Positions 34,304 through 42,996 of a stretch of DNA of 64,000 nt are shown one piece after another. Source of the stretch: an uncultured Saccharospirillaceae bacterium (GTDB taxonomy: Bacteria > Pseudomonadota > Gammaproteobacteria > Pseudomonadales > Natronospirillaceae); the NCBI GenBank assembly GCA_913063165.1, contig CAJXZL010000002.1, positions 1 through 64,000 on the forward strand. Direction: 5' to 3'. Positions within the stretch are counted from its first letter, which is position 1, and each line of letters begins with the position of its first letter. The translations under genes were made by a program, and so were the position numbers. A model generated the notes under the pieces. It was not told the DNA's origin. It was given only the letters and a program-made list of their open reading frames with translations, and ran no database searches.

Positions 34304-36922
34304 ATGCAACTATTTACGTCGTCTAACTTGGCCAAGAAGCTACCACTAAACATTGCCAGCAATGGTAAGTGGTATCAGGCGCTTTTATGGCTGTTGGGTT
34401 ATGTAGTCATTGAGTTGGCACAGTATACATTTGCCACCTTTCCATTTTCACAAAATTACTTACAACTTGGCACAGGCTATTTGTTTGCCGTGCTGCTTTT
34501 GCTTCCAGGTAATATAAAGATCATTTTTGGCATAGCGTCCTATAGCCTCGGTGTTCTATTGAGTATCAACTTTGGCCACCATAATGCCCTAGCCACAGGG
34601 GTCGCATACAGCATCATCTTTGTTCAAATGTTGACGGGTGTATGGGCCATACACCGTATCAAAAATTTCAATATCAACCGGCCTAAGCATGCTGTTCAAT
34701 TCATGGCCTTGGGTTTCTTTTTACCCGCAGTCGCTTCTAGCATTGTTCATGCAATATTTGTCAGTGCTCAGACGCTACAAGATGTCATCAATTGCATTGC
34801 GTTTTCAATTGCCCCTGCCATCTCTATTTTGATAGTCGTGCCATTATTTTTCGCCACGGTGACCAGTAAGTTAAGTGACAGAGTGCAGCAGGTCTGGCTC
34901 AAGGCGCTGTGGTTTTGTGTGCTGGTAGCGCTCACCGTAGGAATTTTCGGCATATTAAATAATGAAGGTCCTGATTTACCCCGATACAGCGTGTTTCTTT
35001 TTCCGTTGATCATGTATTCGTCTTACCAATACAGTTTTCGATTTAATACCCTTGTTATGCTTATCCTATTTACAATTGCCACATGGTTGGATGGCTATTC
35101 GGGCCATGTGAGCCTCTATAACGGTCAACAAAGTTTCGTCATGGTGGCTGTCTATTTCGATATTGCACAAAGCATCATGTTATTGATCGGTGCTTTTCGA
35201 TCAAAAAATGAGTGGAACGATCAGTCGATTGCCAAGAAGAATGACGCCTTAGAATTGGCAGATGCGGTATTCAAAAGCACCAGTAATGCCATTGTGATAT
35301 CTGATATACATGGCGTTATTTTGTCTGTAAACGAAGGATTTACTGCCATATCAGGCTATGAAAGCGAAGAGGTGATTGGCGCCAAAACGTCACTCCTTCA
35401 CTCGGGTATGCATGACGCTGCATTCTATAAGAATTTTTGGGATGAAATGGCAGCGAAAGGGAAATGGCACGGTGAGTTTTGTCACCGCCGAAAGGATGGC
35501 ACGCTCTACTACGAATTGAAAACGGTATCCCTAGTACATGAAGTTGAGGGTGACACATCCTGTTACGTCAGTATCGGCATTGATATCACAGAAGAAAAGC
35601 AGTTACGCGATGAGTTTGCGTATGTCACGACACACGATGTCATTACTGGTCTGATAAACCGCTCCAGTTTCGAAGCGCATGCTGTCAATGTATTGCGCAA
35701 CCAAGGCATAGGTACGGATTCTTCAGCAATACTGCTACTCGATCTCGACAATTTTAAGAACATCAATGACGCTTATGGGCATCACTTTGGCGATAGAATC
35801 TTGGGGCTGGTCGCCAAGAGATTGACAGACAACTTGGCAGAAGGGACCGTTGTAGCGCGGTTTGGGGGCGACGAGTTTGCAATTTTGGTACCGCAGTGCA
35901 ACAAGGCGCGCGCCATTCAAGTGGCCGAAGACATTCTGATCCATTTTAGTGAGCCGGCCGAAATTGATAACCTGGTCGTCGATGTCGGTTTGAGTATCGG
36001 CGTCGCGCTGTCGTCTAGCTTGGTTAAAGACTTGGATACATTAATTGCCAATGCGAGCCATGAAGTCCGAACATCCAAGCAGCAAGGCAAGAGCATCTAT
36101 AATTTTTTCCGAGAAAAGCCGCGTGACGAGAGTACGCGGGTTATCTGGATTCAAAATGAATTACGCAAAGGGCTGCACAATGGTGATCTCAGCCTGTTTT
36201 ACCAACCACAAAAGTCGTTGGTGACCCATCGTTCTGTGGGTTGGGAAGCATTAATCCGATGGAATCACCCAGAAGTAGGCCAAATATCGCCAGGTGTATT
36301 CATACCCATCGCGGAACAAAGTGGATATATCCGTACCATCGATGACTGGGTGTTAAATACGGCTTGTAAGCAGATTGTGAGTTGGATTGAACATGATTTA
36401 CCCCTGCGCCGGGTCGCCATTAATATCTCCTATTCGACCTTTGTTAGGCCGCAATTCTATCGAGAGCTAACCGAAATGGTCGCGGGTTATCGCATTGAAC
36501 CACGTTGGATAGAGCTTGAAATCACAGAGCGCATGTTGATTCATACCGACAATCACGTGTTGGATACCATGAACGCATTAGTCGCATTGGGCTTTAGTAT
36601 CTCTATTGACGATTTCGGTACTGGCTATTCAAACTTGGCTTATATTTCTAAGTTCCCCGTCAATAAGATTAAAATTGATATGTCATTCGTGCGCGGCATT
36701 GAAAGCAATGAAAAAAATCAGAATATCGTCAAAGCCATCATTGATCTGTCCCACGGGCTAAAGTTAACCGCCATAGCAGAAGGCGTTGAGACCGCAGCAG
36801 AAAGCGAATTTTTGGCGACCTTGGGCTGTGACGAGATGCAGGGATTTTGGTATCACAGGCCGATCAATTCTTTAGACTCTGGTCGATTACTTACCGATGA
36901 GTTTAGAAACTTAAAGATCTAA
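34304..36922 (+). CDS. Membrane GGDEF-EAL protein with MASE1-like sensor and PAS domain
   Basis: An 872-residue cyclic-di-GMP enzyme. Eight or more N-terminal helices (about residues 20-300) form a MASE1-like sensor. A PAS domain follows (SNAIVISDIHGVILSVNEGF, with a C-terminal cap ending DITEEKQL). The GGDEF domain has an intact ARFGGDEFAILVP motif but no RxxD inhibitory site just before it. The EAL domain is also intact, with GWEALIRWNHPE, LEITERMLI, SIDDFGTGYSNLAYI and AIAEGVETAAE. Both synthesis and hydrolysis of c-di-GMP are therefore possible. ATG 34304 has GGAAG upstream; a TTG at 34265 is less likely. Confidence 0.93.
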   Translation: MQLFTSSNLAKKLPLNIASNGKWYQALLWLLGYVVIELAQYTFATFPFSQNYLQLGTGYLFAVLLLLPGNIKIIFGIASYSLGVLLSINFGHHNALATGVAYSIIFVQMLTGVWAIHRIKNFNINRPKHAVQFMALGFFLPAVASSIVHAIFVSAQTLQDVINCIAFSIAPAISILIVVPLFFATVTSKLSDRVQQVWLKALWFCVLVALTVGIFGILNNEGPDLPRYSVFLFPLIMYSSYQYSFRFNTLVMLILFTIATWLDGYSGHVSLYNGQQSFVMVAVYFDIAQSIMLLIGAFRSKNEWNDQSIAKKNDALELADAVFKSTSNAIVISDIHGVILSVNEGFTAISGYESEEVIGAKTSLLHSGMHDAAFYKNFWDEMAAKGKWHGEFCHRRKDGTLYYELKTVSLVHEVEGDTSCYVSIGIDITEEKQLRDEFAYVTTHDVITGLINRSSFEAHAVNVLRNQGIGTDSSAILLLDLDNFKNINDAYGHHFGDRILGLVAKRLTDNLAEGTVVARFGGDEFAILVPQCNKARAIQVAEDILIHFSEPAEIDNLVVDVGLSIGVALSSSLVKDLDTLIANASHEVRTSKQQGKSIYNFFREKPRDESTRVIWIQNELRKGLHNGDLSLFYQPQKSLVTHRSVGWEALIRWNHPEVGQISPGVFIPIAEQSGYIRTIDDWVLNTACKQIVSWIEHDLPLRRVAINISYSTFVRPQFYRELTEMVAGYRIEPRWIELEITERMLIHTDNHVLDTMNALVALGFSISIDDFGTGYSNLAYISKFPVNKIKIDMSFVRGIESNEKNQNIVKAIIDLSHGLKLTAIAEGVETAAESEFLATLGCDEMQGFWYHRPINSLDSGRLLTDEFRNLKI

Positions 36923-36937
36923 ACAGGCGTCTTTTCC

Positions 36938-37477
36938 ATGATTGCACCCACACTACCTATTAAAATCATATTTTCCCACGGCAAAGAAAGTGGTCCTTGG
37001 GGCAGTAAAATAGCAGCATTGGCACAGGTAGCAGAACAGCGGGGCTTCAGTGTCCATAGCATTGATTATCAAGATATGATGAACCCAGATCAGCGGGTCG
37101 CTAGACTTAACGCGCTGTTAGACACAGAAAACCAGCCAGTAATATTGGTTGGCTCAAGCATGGGGGGTTATGTGTCGTTGGTAGCAGCCAGCCACCCGCG
37201 GGTAATCAGTGCGTTCTTAATGGCGCCGGCACTTTACATGCCTGGATACCAGCACCAACAATATCCCTTACTCGGCGATCGCGTCACCATTGTTCATGGT
37301 TGGCAAGATGACATTGTGTCGCCCAAGGTGTCAGTACAATACGCCTCTGAATCAGCCTCTACCCTGCATCTGATCACGGGTGACCATCGGCTAAATGCCG
37401 TCCTACCGCGGTTATTGGCTCTGTTTGGCTTATTCTTAGACCACAGCCAAGCAGTTGAAGTTGATGCTAGGATCTAA
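36938..37477 (+). CDS. Small alpha/beta-hydrolase fold protein
   Basis: A 179-residue hydrolase. The nucleophile elbow is LVGSSMGGYVS (G-S-S-M-G-G). The acid and histidine are likely in IVHGWQDDIVSP and TGDHRLN. The opening IIFSHGKESGPWGSKI would carry the oxyanion-hole residues. Length and motif are like YqiA-type and related uncharacterised esterases. It starts 16 bp after the GGDEF-EAL gene, so it may share that transcript. Substrate unknown. Confidence 0.83.
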   Translation: MIAPTLPIKIIFSHGKESGPWGSKIAALAQVAEQRGFSVHSIDYQDMMNPDQRVARLNALLDTENQPVILVGSSMGGYVSLVAASHPRVISAFLMAPALYMPGYQHQQYPLLGDRVTIVHGWQDDIVSPKVSVQYASESASTLHLITGDHRLNAVLPRLLALFGLFLDHSQAVEVDARI

Positions 37478-37692
37478 CACGTCCGCGCTCTTTCAGTTAA
37501 GAAACTGGGCCGCTCAACGAATTTTATTTCCGTATTTCGCATTCATTTTTCGTGCTCCCTATGGGTGAGTAAAACCCTGTGGTAGCATGCAGTTTCATCA
37601 TCTATATTTGCCGCTTAAATATTAATGCCGTTGCTAAGGAATGGGCAGTTCGGCTTATTGTGTTCAATTTTACTACAAGGACAGTACATCGC

Positions 37693-38922
37693 ATGCCTAC
37701 AGCATCCAACGCCAATCGTAACACTGGGTTAGCAGAATTTATCGCATTGGTAGCGGCAATGAGCGCACTGGTAGCGATAACCATCGATGCTATGTTGCCT
37801 GGCCTCCCGGCGATGGGCATAGACTTGGCGGTATCGGACCAAAATCATACGCAATTGGTCATTGCTTTTATCTTTATCGGGATGGTGATTGGATCCTTGT
37901 TCTTTGGCCCGCTGTCCGATTCTATTGGCCGTAAACCGGCGATAAGTATCTCGATGGTTGTGTTCCTCATTGGCTCATTTATTGCGTGGCAGGCAGAGTC
38001 ATTTACGACCATGCTCATCAGTCGGGTCATTCAGGGGTTAGGTGTATCTGGTCCCCGAATTATTGCCATGGCCATGGTAAGAGACCGTTTTGCAGGCAAT
38101 CAATTGGCACGGGTGATGAGTTTCATCAATGCGGTGTTTATATTGATGCCGGCCGTCGCGCCAAGCATTGGACAAGCAATTTTGGTCTTTGCTGGATGGC
38201 GCGCCATATTTGTCCTTTTCATGGTGTTTGGCCTAGCGGTATGGGTATGGATAAGCATAAGGCAGCCAGAGACGAATCCCAAATCTCAACGAAAACCGTT
38301 TGCAATCTCCCTAATTTGGCAGTCGTTTTTAGCCGTCATCACGACGCGAACAACGCTGCTGTACACCATTGCTTTGGGCGCGTTATTTGGTTCATTTTTG
38401 GGCTACCTAAACGCCTCGCAACAAATCTTTGAACAGTCGTTTGGCATTGTGGACCAGTTTCCAATGTATTTTGCCATGCTGGCCCTGGCCTTTGGCTCAG
38501 CATCGCTCATGAACGCCAAAATGGTTATGAAATGGGGAATGAAGGCCATTGCAGAAAAGTCGCTAACGGTATTTGTTGTGGCCTCGGTGGTATTTTTCAT
38601 TGTCTGCGTTATTTTTGAAGGTTACCCACCATTTTGGCTATTTATGGCCTTTGCATTGGTCACCTTTATGGCGCTGTCTGTTTCTTTTGGCAACCTGAAC
38701 GCCATGTCTATGGATCCTTTGGGTGCTCATGCAGGTATGGGCGCGGCGGTCATTTCGTCTTTGTCTACCAGCATTGCATTACCTATCGGCATCCTCAGTG
38801 GTCAGATGTATGATGGGCGACTCTATGTAATGGCCTTAGCATTCTCAATGTGTGGCGCAATTGCATTAGCCATCACAAAGGATGCAAGGGCGATTGATCT
38901 TGGAGTTTTAGGGCGTCACTAG
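37693..38922 (+). CDS. Bcr/CflA-family MFS drug-efflux transporter
   Basis: A 409-residue, 12-helix major-facilitator protein. Family motifs: DAMLPGLPAMG in the first helix, FGPLSDSIGRKPAI (motif A), RVIQGLGVSGPRIIAMAMVRDRF (antiporter motif C region, split here as RVIQGLGVSGPRII), and PSIGQAIL. This is the Bcr/CflA pattern of proton-driven drug or peptide efflux. ATG 37693 is chosen because homology begins near residue 15 and AAGGA lies upstream; the frame extends to 37579 without family sequence. Substrate unknown. Confidence 0.9.
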   Translation: MPTASNANRNTGLAEFIALVAAMSALVAITIDAMLPGLPAMGIDLAVSDQNHTQLVIAFIFIGMVIGSLFFGPLSDSIGRKPAISISMVVFLIGSFIAWQAESFTTMLISRVIQGLGVSGPRIIAMAMVRDRFAGNQLARVMSFINAVFILMPAVAPSIGQAILVFAGWRAIFVLFMVFGLAVWVWISIRQPETNPKSQRKPFAISLIWQSFLAVITTRTTLLYTIALGALFGSFLGYLNASQQIFEQSFGIVDQFPMYFAMLALAFGSASLMNAKMVMKWGMKAIAEKSLTVFVVASVVFFIVCVIFEGYPPFWLFMAFALVTFMALSVSFGNLNAMSMDPLGAHAGMGAAVISSLSTSIALPIGILSGQMYDGRLYVMALAFSMCGAIALAITKDARAIDLGVLGRH

Positions 38923-39166
38923 ATCGATAGGCTAGAACCAAGCAATGTGAACAGGTTGCCAAAATTAAATTGTTAATCGCTTATACTAAAGATGAAAAAC
39001 ACACATTTTGTCGTGCTCTGGTTTTCATTGTGGTGCTTATAATTAGATAGCAATTGCTAATGATTTTGGCTTAATTTGATCAGATTTTTCTGTTATCGTG
39101 AGCAGATGTTAATGGAAGTCTATAACAGTTTTGCTCGCCAACTGATGCTCAGGAGAGACATAGATT

Positions 39167-40435
39167 ATGCGGCAGTCCTTATTTAAGGAAGTGATGTTGC
39201 CCGTGTCCGATTTGCAACTAGGGATGCACGTTGTAAAATTGGATAGACCTTGGGAAGAAACATCGTTTTTGATACAAGGTTTTATCATTCAGTCCAATGA
39301 AGAGCTGGTACAAATTCAAAGTCAATGCCGCACGGTGTACGTGCAGGTTCGAATAACTGAAGTAGTCAAATTCCAAAAATCTGTGGCGGATCGCCGGAGT
39401 GGCCGCAGTGCTACTGACGGAGAGCGGCGAGGCTATGACAAACCGTTAACCGAAGAAAAAATCACCTATATTAACCAAATCAATTTTAATGAAGCGATGG
39501 GAGAGGGCCTGATGTCCTTTACCTCTGCGCGCAGTCTCGCCGCAGGCATTATGGATGGGCTGCGTATCGGGCAAGCCATCAATATGAATCGTTGTCGTGA
39601 AGTGGTTGAAGGTGTAGTAGGCACGATCATTAAGAACCAAGACGTCCTGCGTTTTCTGAGCCAAATTAAGCATAAAGATGAATACACAGCTGAGCACAGC
39701 ATGAACGTCTGCGTTTTGTCAGCAACCTTTGCTCGGTTTTTGGGCCTAGCAGAATTTGAAATTCGCGGCATTGCTATAGCTGGGCTCTTACACGATGTTG
39801 GTAAAGCCAAGGTGCCGCTCGACATATTGAATAAGCCATCACGCTTTAACCAAGACGAAGCCCGTATCATGTCAAGCCATGCCCGATGGGGCCGTGACAT
39901 GCTCATGTCATTACCCCAAGGTGATCGTTTGGCTGTCGACGTTGCTCATAGCCACCACGAGCGCGTCGACGGGAAGGGCTATCCGCGAGGACTTAAAGCA
40001 GGGCAAATACCCTATTATGCGAAAGTCGTTGCCATTGCAGATGCTTATGACGCCATCACCAGCAACCGTGTCTATGGAAACGCGAGAACGTCATATCAAG
40101 CCTTGTCGATCATAAAGGCAGGGGCGGGCACACAGTTCGACACGGAATTGGCGGGAGAATTCATAAAATGTATCGGCCTATATTCACCAGGATCCCTCGT
40201 TGAGCTGACTAATGGTGAAGTTGGCGTGGTGTTGTTCGCAGACAGTAAAAACAGATTGCGACCTCGGATTCTATTGGTAAGGGACGAGCAGAAGAATGTC
40301 CGTTTTCCTGAAAAACTGTTGAATTTGAATCACCCCAACAACGAAAGCTATGCCATCTTACAAGAACTGCCCAATGGCAGTTATGATATTGATGTCGGTG
40401 AACTGGTTGCTAAAGGGCTGCGGATCGGTAGTTGA
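39167..40435 (+). CDS. HD-GYP domain protein with DUF3391 N-terminus
   Basis: A 422-residue predicted c-di-GMP phosphodiesterase. The N-terminal DUF3391 region (VMLPVSDLQLGMHVVKLDRP) is followed by the HD-GYP domain. That domain shows KHKDEYTAEHSMNVCVLSA, the HD motif LLHDVGKAKVPLDILNKP, and HHERVDGKGYPRGL, the GYP signature. ADAYDAITSNRVY follows. The metal ligands and GYP are intact, so hydrolysis of c-di-GMP to GMP is likely. AGGAG precedes the ATG. No receiver domain is present, so any signal must come through DUF3391. Confidence 0.93.
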   Translation: MRQSLFKEVMLPVSDLQLGMHVVKLDRPWEETSFLIQGFIIQSNEELVQIQSQCRTVYVQVRITEVVKFQKSVADRRSGRSATDGERRGYDKPLTEEKITYINQINFNEAMGEGLMSFTSARSLAAGIMDGLRIGQAINMNRCREVVEGVVGTIIKNQDVLRFLSQIKHKDEYTAEHSMNVCVLSATFARFLGLAEFEIRGIAIAGLLHDVGKAKVPLDILNKPSRFNQDEARIMSSHARWGRDMLMSLPQGDRLAVDVAHSHHERVDGKGYPRGLKAGQIPYYAKVVAIADAYDAITSNRVYGNARTSYQALSIIKAGAGTQFDTELAGEFIKCIGLYSPGSLVELTNGEVGVVLFADSKNRLRPRILLVRDEQKNVRFPEKLLNLNHPNNESYAILQELPNGSYDIDVGELVAKGLRIGS

Positions 40436-40585
40436 TACGCGCCTCAACAGGCTATTTGGCTGCGCAAGCCTGATTTGTATAGCTGTCCTTGACCCTATGC
40501 GCTATTTGCCATTGTTTGATCCGATTGAATTCCTTTGGCCATGAGCCAGCACTGGCCTCCATTCCGTCTGCTAGAGCCCCATATC

Positions 40586-41005
40586 ATGTCATTGACAATT
40601 TCTGCAGGAATAACACTCTCAGACGATGAATGGACCATTACTGCCATTCGCGCGCAGGGGGCTGGCGGGCAAAATGTCAATAAGGTGTCCAGTGCGATAC
40701 ATCTGCGTTTCTCCATTCAGGCTTCATCGTTGCCCCCTATATACAAAGAGCGTCTTTTGGCGCTATCTGACAGTCGGATTACCAACGACGGTGATATCGT
40801 TATTAAAGCCCAATCCCATAGAACCCAAGAGAAGAATAGGGCGGAAGCAGTACAGCGGTTGTATGACATCATTATCGAAGTCACCAAAGTTAAAAAGCCT
40901 CGAAGAGCGACTAAACCGTCATTAAGTGCGAAGAACAAGCGTTTGAATACCAAGACCATTCGCGGTAAAACAAAGACCTTACGCAAAGTGAACCCTCAAG
41001 AATGA
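40586..41005 (+). CDS. arfB: Alternative ribosome-rescue peptidyl-tRNA hydrolase ArfB (YaeJ)
   Basis: A 139-residue release-factor homologue that frees ribosomes stalled on truncated mRNA. The catalytic GGQ (residues 27-29) sits in AQGAGGQNVNKVSSAIHLRF. The C-terminus is a long basic tail (KKPRRATKPSLSAKNKRLNT and following), which inserts into the empty mRNA channel. ATG 40586 gives the family length; an upstream frame to 40535 adds unrelated residues. Confidence 0.95.
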   Translation: MSLTISAGITLSDDEWTITAIRAQGAGGQNVNKVSSAIHLRFSIQASSLPPIYKERLLALSDSRITNDGDIVIKAQSHRTQEKNRAEAVQRLYDIIIEVTKVKKPRRATKPSLSAKNKRLNTKTIRGKTKTLRKVNPQE

Positions 41006-41035
41006 GCCAGTGCTGTCGGGTATGGGGATCCTAAA

Positions 41036-41929
41036 ATGAAACAGTCTCAAGAATGGCAAGGTATGCTGTTGGGTTTCCTTGGCGTTGCAGCGTTTGGTCT
41101 CACGCTGCCGGTCACCAGAACAATTGTGCCCTATATGGATCCACTTTTTATTGGCTTTGGTCGAGCAACCGTTGCTGCCGTGGTTGCTGCTTTTTTACTA
41201 TGGCAGCAGAAAGTGCCGCTGCCTGATAGTAAACAATGTATGCAATTGGTAGCGGTATCCCTTGGTGTGGTCATTGGTTTCCCTGTGTTGTCTTCAGTTG
41301 CCATGCAAACTGTCCATGCTTCCCACGGAGCTGTCGTTTTGGGGCTATTGCCGTTAGCGACCGCACTGGTAGCTGTATTCGTATCGCACGAAAAACCCTC
41401 TATTGGCTTTTGGTTGATGTCCATTTTGGGCAGCGCGGTTGTCGTGCGCTTTGTGCTAGGTGGGGTAGAAACACAGATTTCAATTGGCGATATTGCCCTA
41501 TTGGCCGCTGTTTTCTGTGCTGCCGTTGGTTATGCAGTGGGCGGCACATTGTCCCGCACACTTGGCGGCTGGCAGGTCATTTGTTGGGCGTTGGTATTCG
41601 CAAGTCCATTTACATTAATACCTGCTATTTGGTATATGCCCGAGATACAGTCGGTGCCCCATGCAGCCTGGATGGGATTTCTATATTTGGCACTGGTCAG
41701 TCAATTGTTTGGGTTCTTCCTATGGAACAAGGGATTGGCGATGGGTGGTGTCGCACGGGTGAGCCAATTACAGCTACTACAGGTATTTATCACGCTGTTT
41801 GTGGCCTACATCTTCCTAAATGAACCTTTATCAACCAGAACTTGGCTGTATGGCCTAGGCGTTGTGGCTATTGTTGGAATCGGAAAGTCGATGCCAGTAG
41901 CACGCCTAGACAATGCTAAGTCCCAGTAG
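41036..41929 (+). CDS. EamA/DMT-family transporter
   Basis: A 297-residue protein with ten predicted helices in two EamA repeats. The start is GMLLGFLGVAAFGLTLPVTR; the second repeat contains SQLFGFFLWNKGLAMGGVAR and ends with FLNEPLSTRTWLYGLGVVAI. Members export amino acids, purines or other metabolites, and the substrate is not predictable here. It starts 30 bp after arfB. Confidence 0.9.
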   Translation: MKQSQEWQGMLLGFLGVAAFGLTLPVTRTIVPYMDPLFIGFGRATVAAVVAAFLLWQQKVPLPDSKQCMQLVAVSLGVVIGFPVLSSVAMQTVHASHGAVVLGLLPLATALVAVFVSHEKPSIGFWLMSILGSAVVVRFVLGGVETQISIGDIALLAAVFCAAVGYAVGGTLSRTLGGWQVICWALVFASPFTLIPAIWYMPEIQSVPHAAWMGFLYLALVSQLFGFFLWNKGLAMGGVARVSQLQLLQVFITLFVAYIFLNEPLSTRTWLYGLGVVAIVGIGKSMPVARLDNAKSQ

Positions 41930-41989
41930 GCGAAAAAGCGGGTAGTTTACGAATAGCGCCAGATAATTAAAGGCTTTATGGCATGGGTG

Positions 41990-42017
41990 TTGACAGGGCA
42001 GGATAACTGTATATAAT
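41990..42017 (+). promoter_or_regulatory. Consensus sigma-70 promoter of the cold-shock gene
   Basis: TTGACA (41990-41995) and TATAAT (42012-42017) are perfect consensus hexamers separated by 16 bp. The predicted start near 42024 gives a leader of about 150 nt before the ATG, as in cspA-family genes whose leader acts as an RNA thermosensor. Confidence 0.9.
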
Positions 42018-42023
42018 CGTCCG

Positions 42024-42175
42024 CAGCTTGAAAGTACGTCTTACTATTTTTGTGTACACCGTTTCGAACCTTTAACTAGTGCTCGTCCTGTTTTCATAAT
42101 TAATAGCAGAACTTCCAGCAAAACCGGTCTTAATTTTGAGACCTCTATTACTACTGAAATTACAGGATACAAATC
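42024..42175 (+). promoter_or_regulatory. Long 5' leader of the cold-shock gene
   Basis: About 150 nt of untranslated leader lie between the predicted transcription start and the csp ATG, with no ORF of its own. cspA-type mRNAs control translation by leader refolding in the cold. No exact E. coli cold box was found, so this role is inferred from length and context. Confidence 0.5.
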
Positions 42176-42385
42176 ATGTCTACTACAACTACTGGTACAG
42201 TTAAATGGTTCAACGAAGCTAAAGGTTTTGGTTTCATCGAGCAAGAGTCAGGCCCAGACGTTTTCGCACACTTCAGCGCGATCCAGAGCTCAGGCTTCAA
42301 AACTTTGGCTGAAGGCCAGAAAGTACAGTTCACTGTTACACAAGGCCAGAAAGGCCCACAAGCAGAGAACATCGTTCCTTTATAA
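42176..42385 (+). CDS. Cold-shock protein, CspA family
   Basis: A 69-residue single cold-shock domain. RNP1 is KGFGFI and RNP2 is VFAHFSAI, within [18 protein letters not shown] and [20 protein letters not shown]. It binds single-stranded RNA or DNA as an RNA chaperone. A consensus promoter with a long leader precedes it and a strong terminator follows, so it is a highly expressed single-gene unit. Which Csp paralogue it is, and whether it is cold-induced, cannot be read from the protein. Confidence 0.95.
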   Translation: MSTTTTGTVKWFNEAKGFGFIEQESGPDVFAHFSAIQSSGFKTLAEGQKVQFTVTQGQKGPQAENIVPL

Positions 42386-42421
42386 GGAACAATTGCTAAG
42401 CTGCCTAGCAGCATAGTACAG

Positions 42422-42452
42422 AAGGGCGAGATCGAAAGATCTGGCCCTTTTT
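42422..42452 (+). terminator. Intrinsic terminator of the cold-shock gene
   Basis: AAGGGC pairs with GCCCTT, and inside it GATC pairs with GATC around a GAAA tetraloop, with a 2-by-2 internal mismatch. The right arm runs straight into a T-tract. Confidence 0.92.
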
Positions 42453-42582
42453 GCGTTTTTACGGATTAAAAAAGTCGTGGCATCTATTCGGTAGCAAGCA
42501 ACATTGGTACCTTCGCGGTTTTTAAGAATGTTGGCGCCAGTTGTGATACCATAGTCTGCTTAACCCACTAGAGAACCTTATT

Positions 42583-42768
42583 ATGGCTCCTAAACCTAAA
42601 AAAGCCGCGTCTACTGAAACCCATCAGTCGATTGAAGATCAAACAGCCGCGTTTCTAAAAGCCGGTGGTGCTATTCAAGAAGTTGAGCGTGGCGTTACTG
42701 GTCAACAAAAATTGGCAGGTCCACGACAAATTGTATTAGGTAAGCCTTCTGAAGCAAAAGCCAGTTAG
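42583..42768 (+). CDS. Conserved-looking 61-residue hydrophilic protein
   Basis: A short protein with a Lys/Pro-rich start (APKPKKAAS), then a compact segment THQSIEDQTAAFLKAGGAIQ and EVERGVTGQQ, and a basic end. The IEDQTAAFL-KAGG-IQEV-GVTGQ pattern reminds me of small proteins seen in pseudomonads and relatives, but I cannot name a family. It is flanked by terminators on both sides, so it has its own transcript. The terminator stem overlaps its stop codon. Coding status is likely because codon use is regular and the ATG, stop and terminator are in good register. Confidence 0.7.
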   Translation: MAPKPKKAASTETHQSIEDQTAAFLKAGGAIQEVERGVTGQQKLAGPRQIVLGKPSEAKAS

Positions 42769-42796
42769 TATCTGTTCTAACTGGTCCTTTTTTTTG
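42761..42796 (+). terminator. Intrinsic terminator overlapping the small gene's stop
   Basis: CCAGTTAG/CTAACTGG forms an 8-bp stem with an 8-nt loop. The TAG at the base of the left arm is the stop codon of the 61-residue gene. A run of nine Ts follows after TCC. Confidence 0.9.
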
Positions 42797-42897
42797 CCTG
42801 CCATTTCCCGAGTTAGATTCACACCAACATGACATCGTCTTGGTAACATCAGCTTTGCCTAGAGGGCTCTCAGTTGTTGTCCGGCATGCTATCCTTT

Positions 42898-42929
42898 TTG
42901 ACGCTAACGGATCCTAGCGTTGACGCTAA
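42898..42929. promoter_or_regulatory. Operator-like repeats upstream of benE
   Basis: TTGACGCTAA occurs twice as a direct repeat (42898-42907 and 42920-42929), 22 bp or about two helical turns apart. ACGCTA/TAGCGT also forms an inverted repeat (42901-42906 and 42915-42920). The site lies 68 bp before the benE start and could bind a dimeric regulator. No regulator gene is adjacent. Confidence 0.45.
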
Positions 42930-42996
42930 ATCACTTCGCTGTGTACACTGAATCGCATTCATTTCCCCCATGCATTGGTGATAGGTAGCGACGGTT

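Noticed and set aside
39446-39906. Minus-strand ORFs inside the HD-GYP gene
   Set aside because: Shadow frames of a conserved gene; no start signals or domains.
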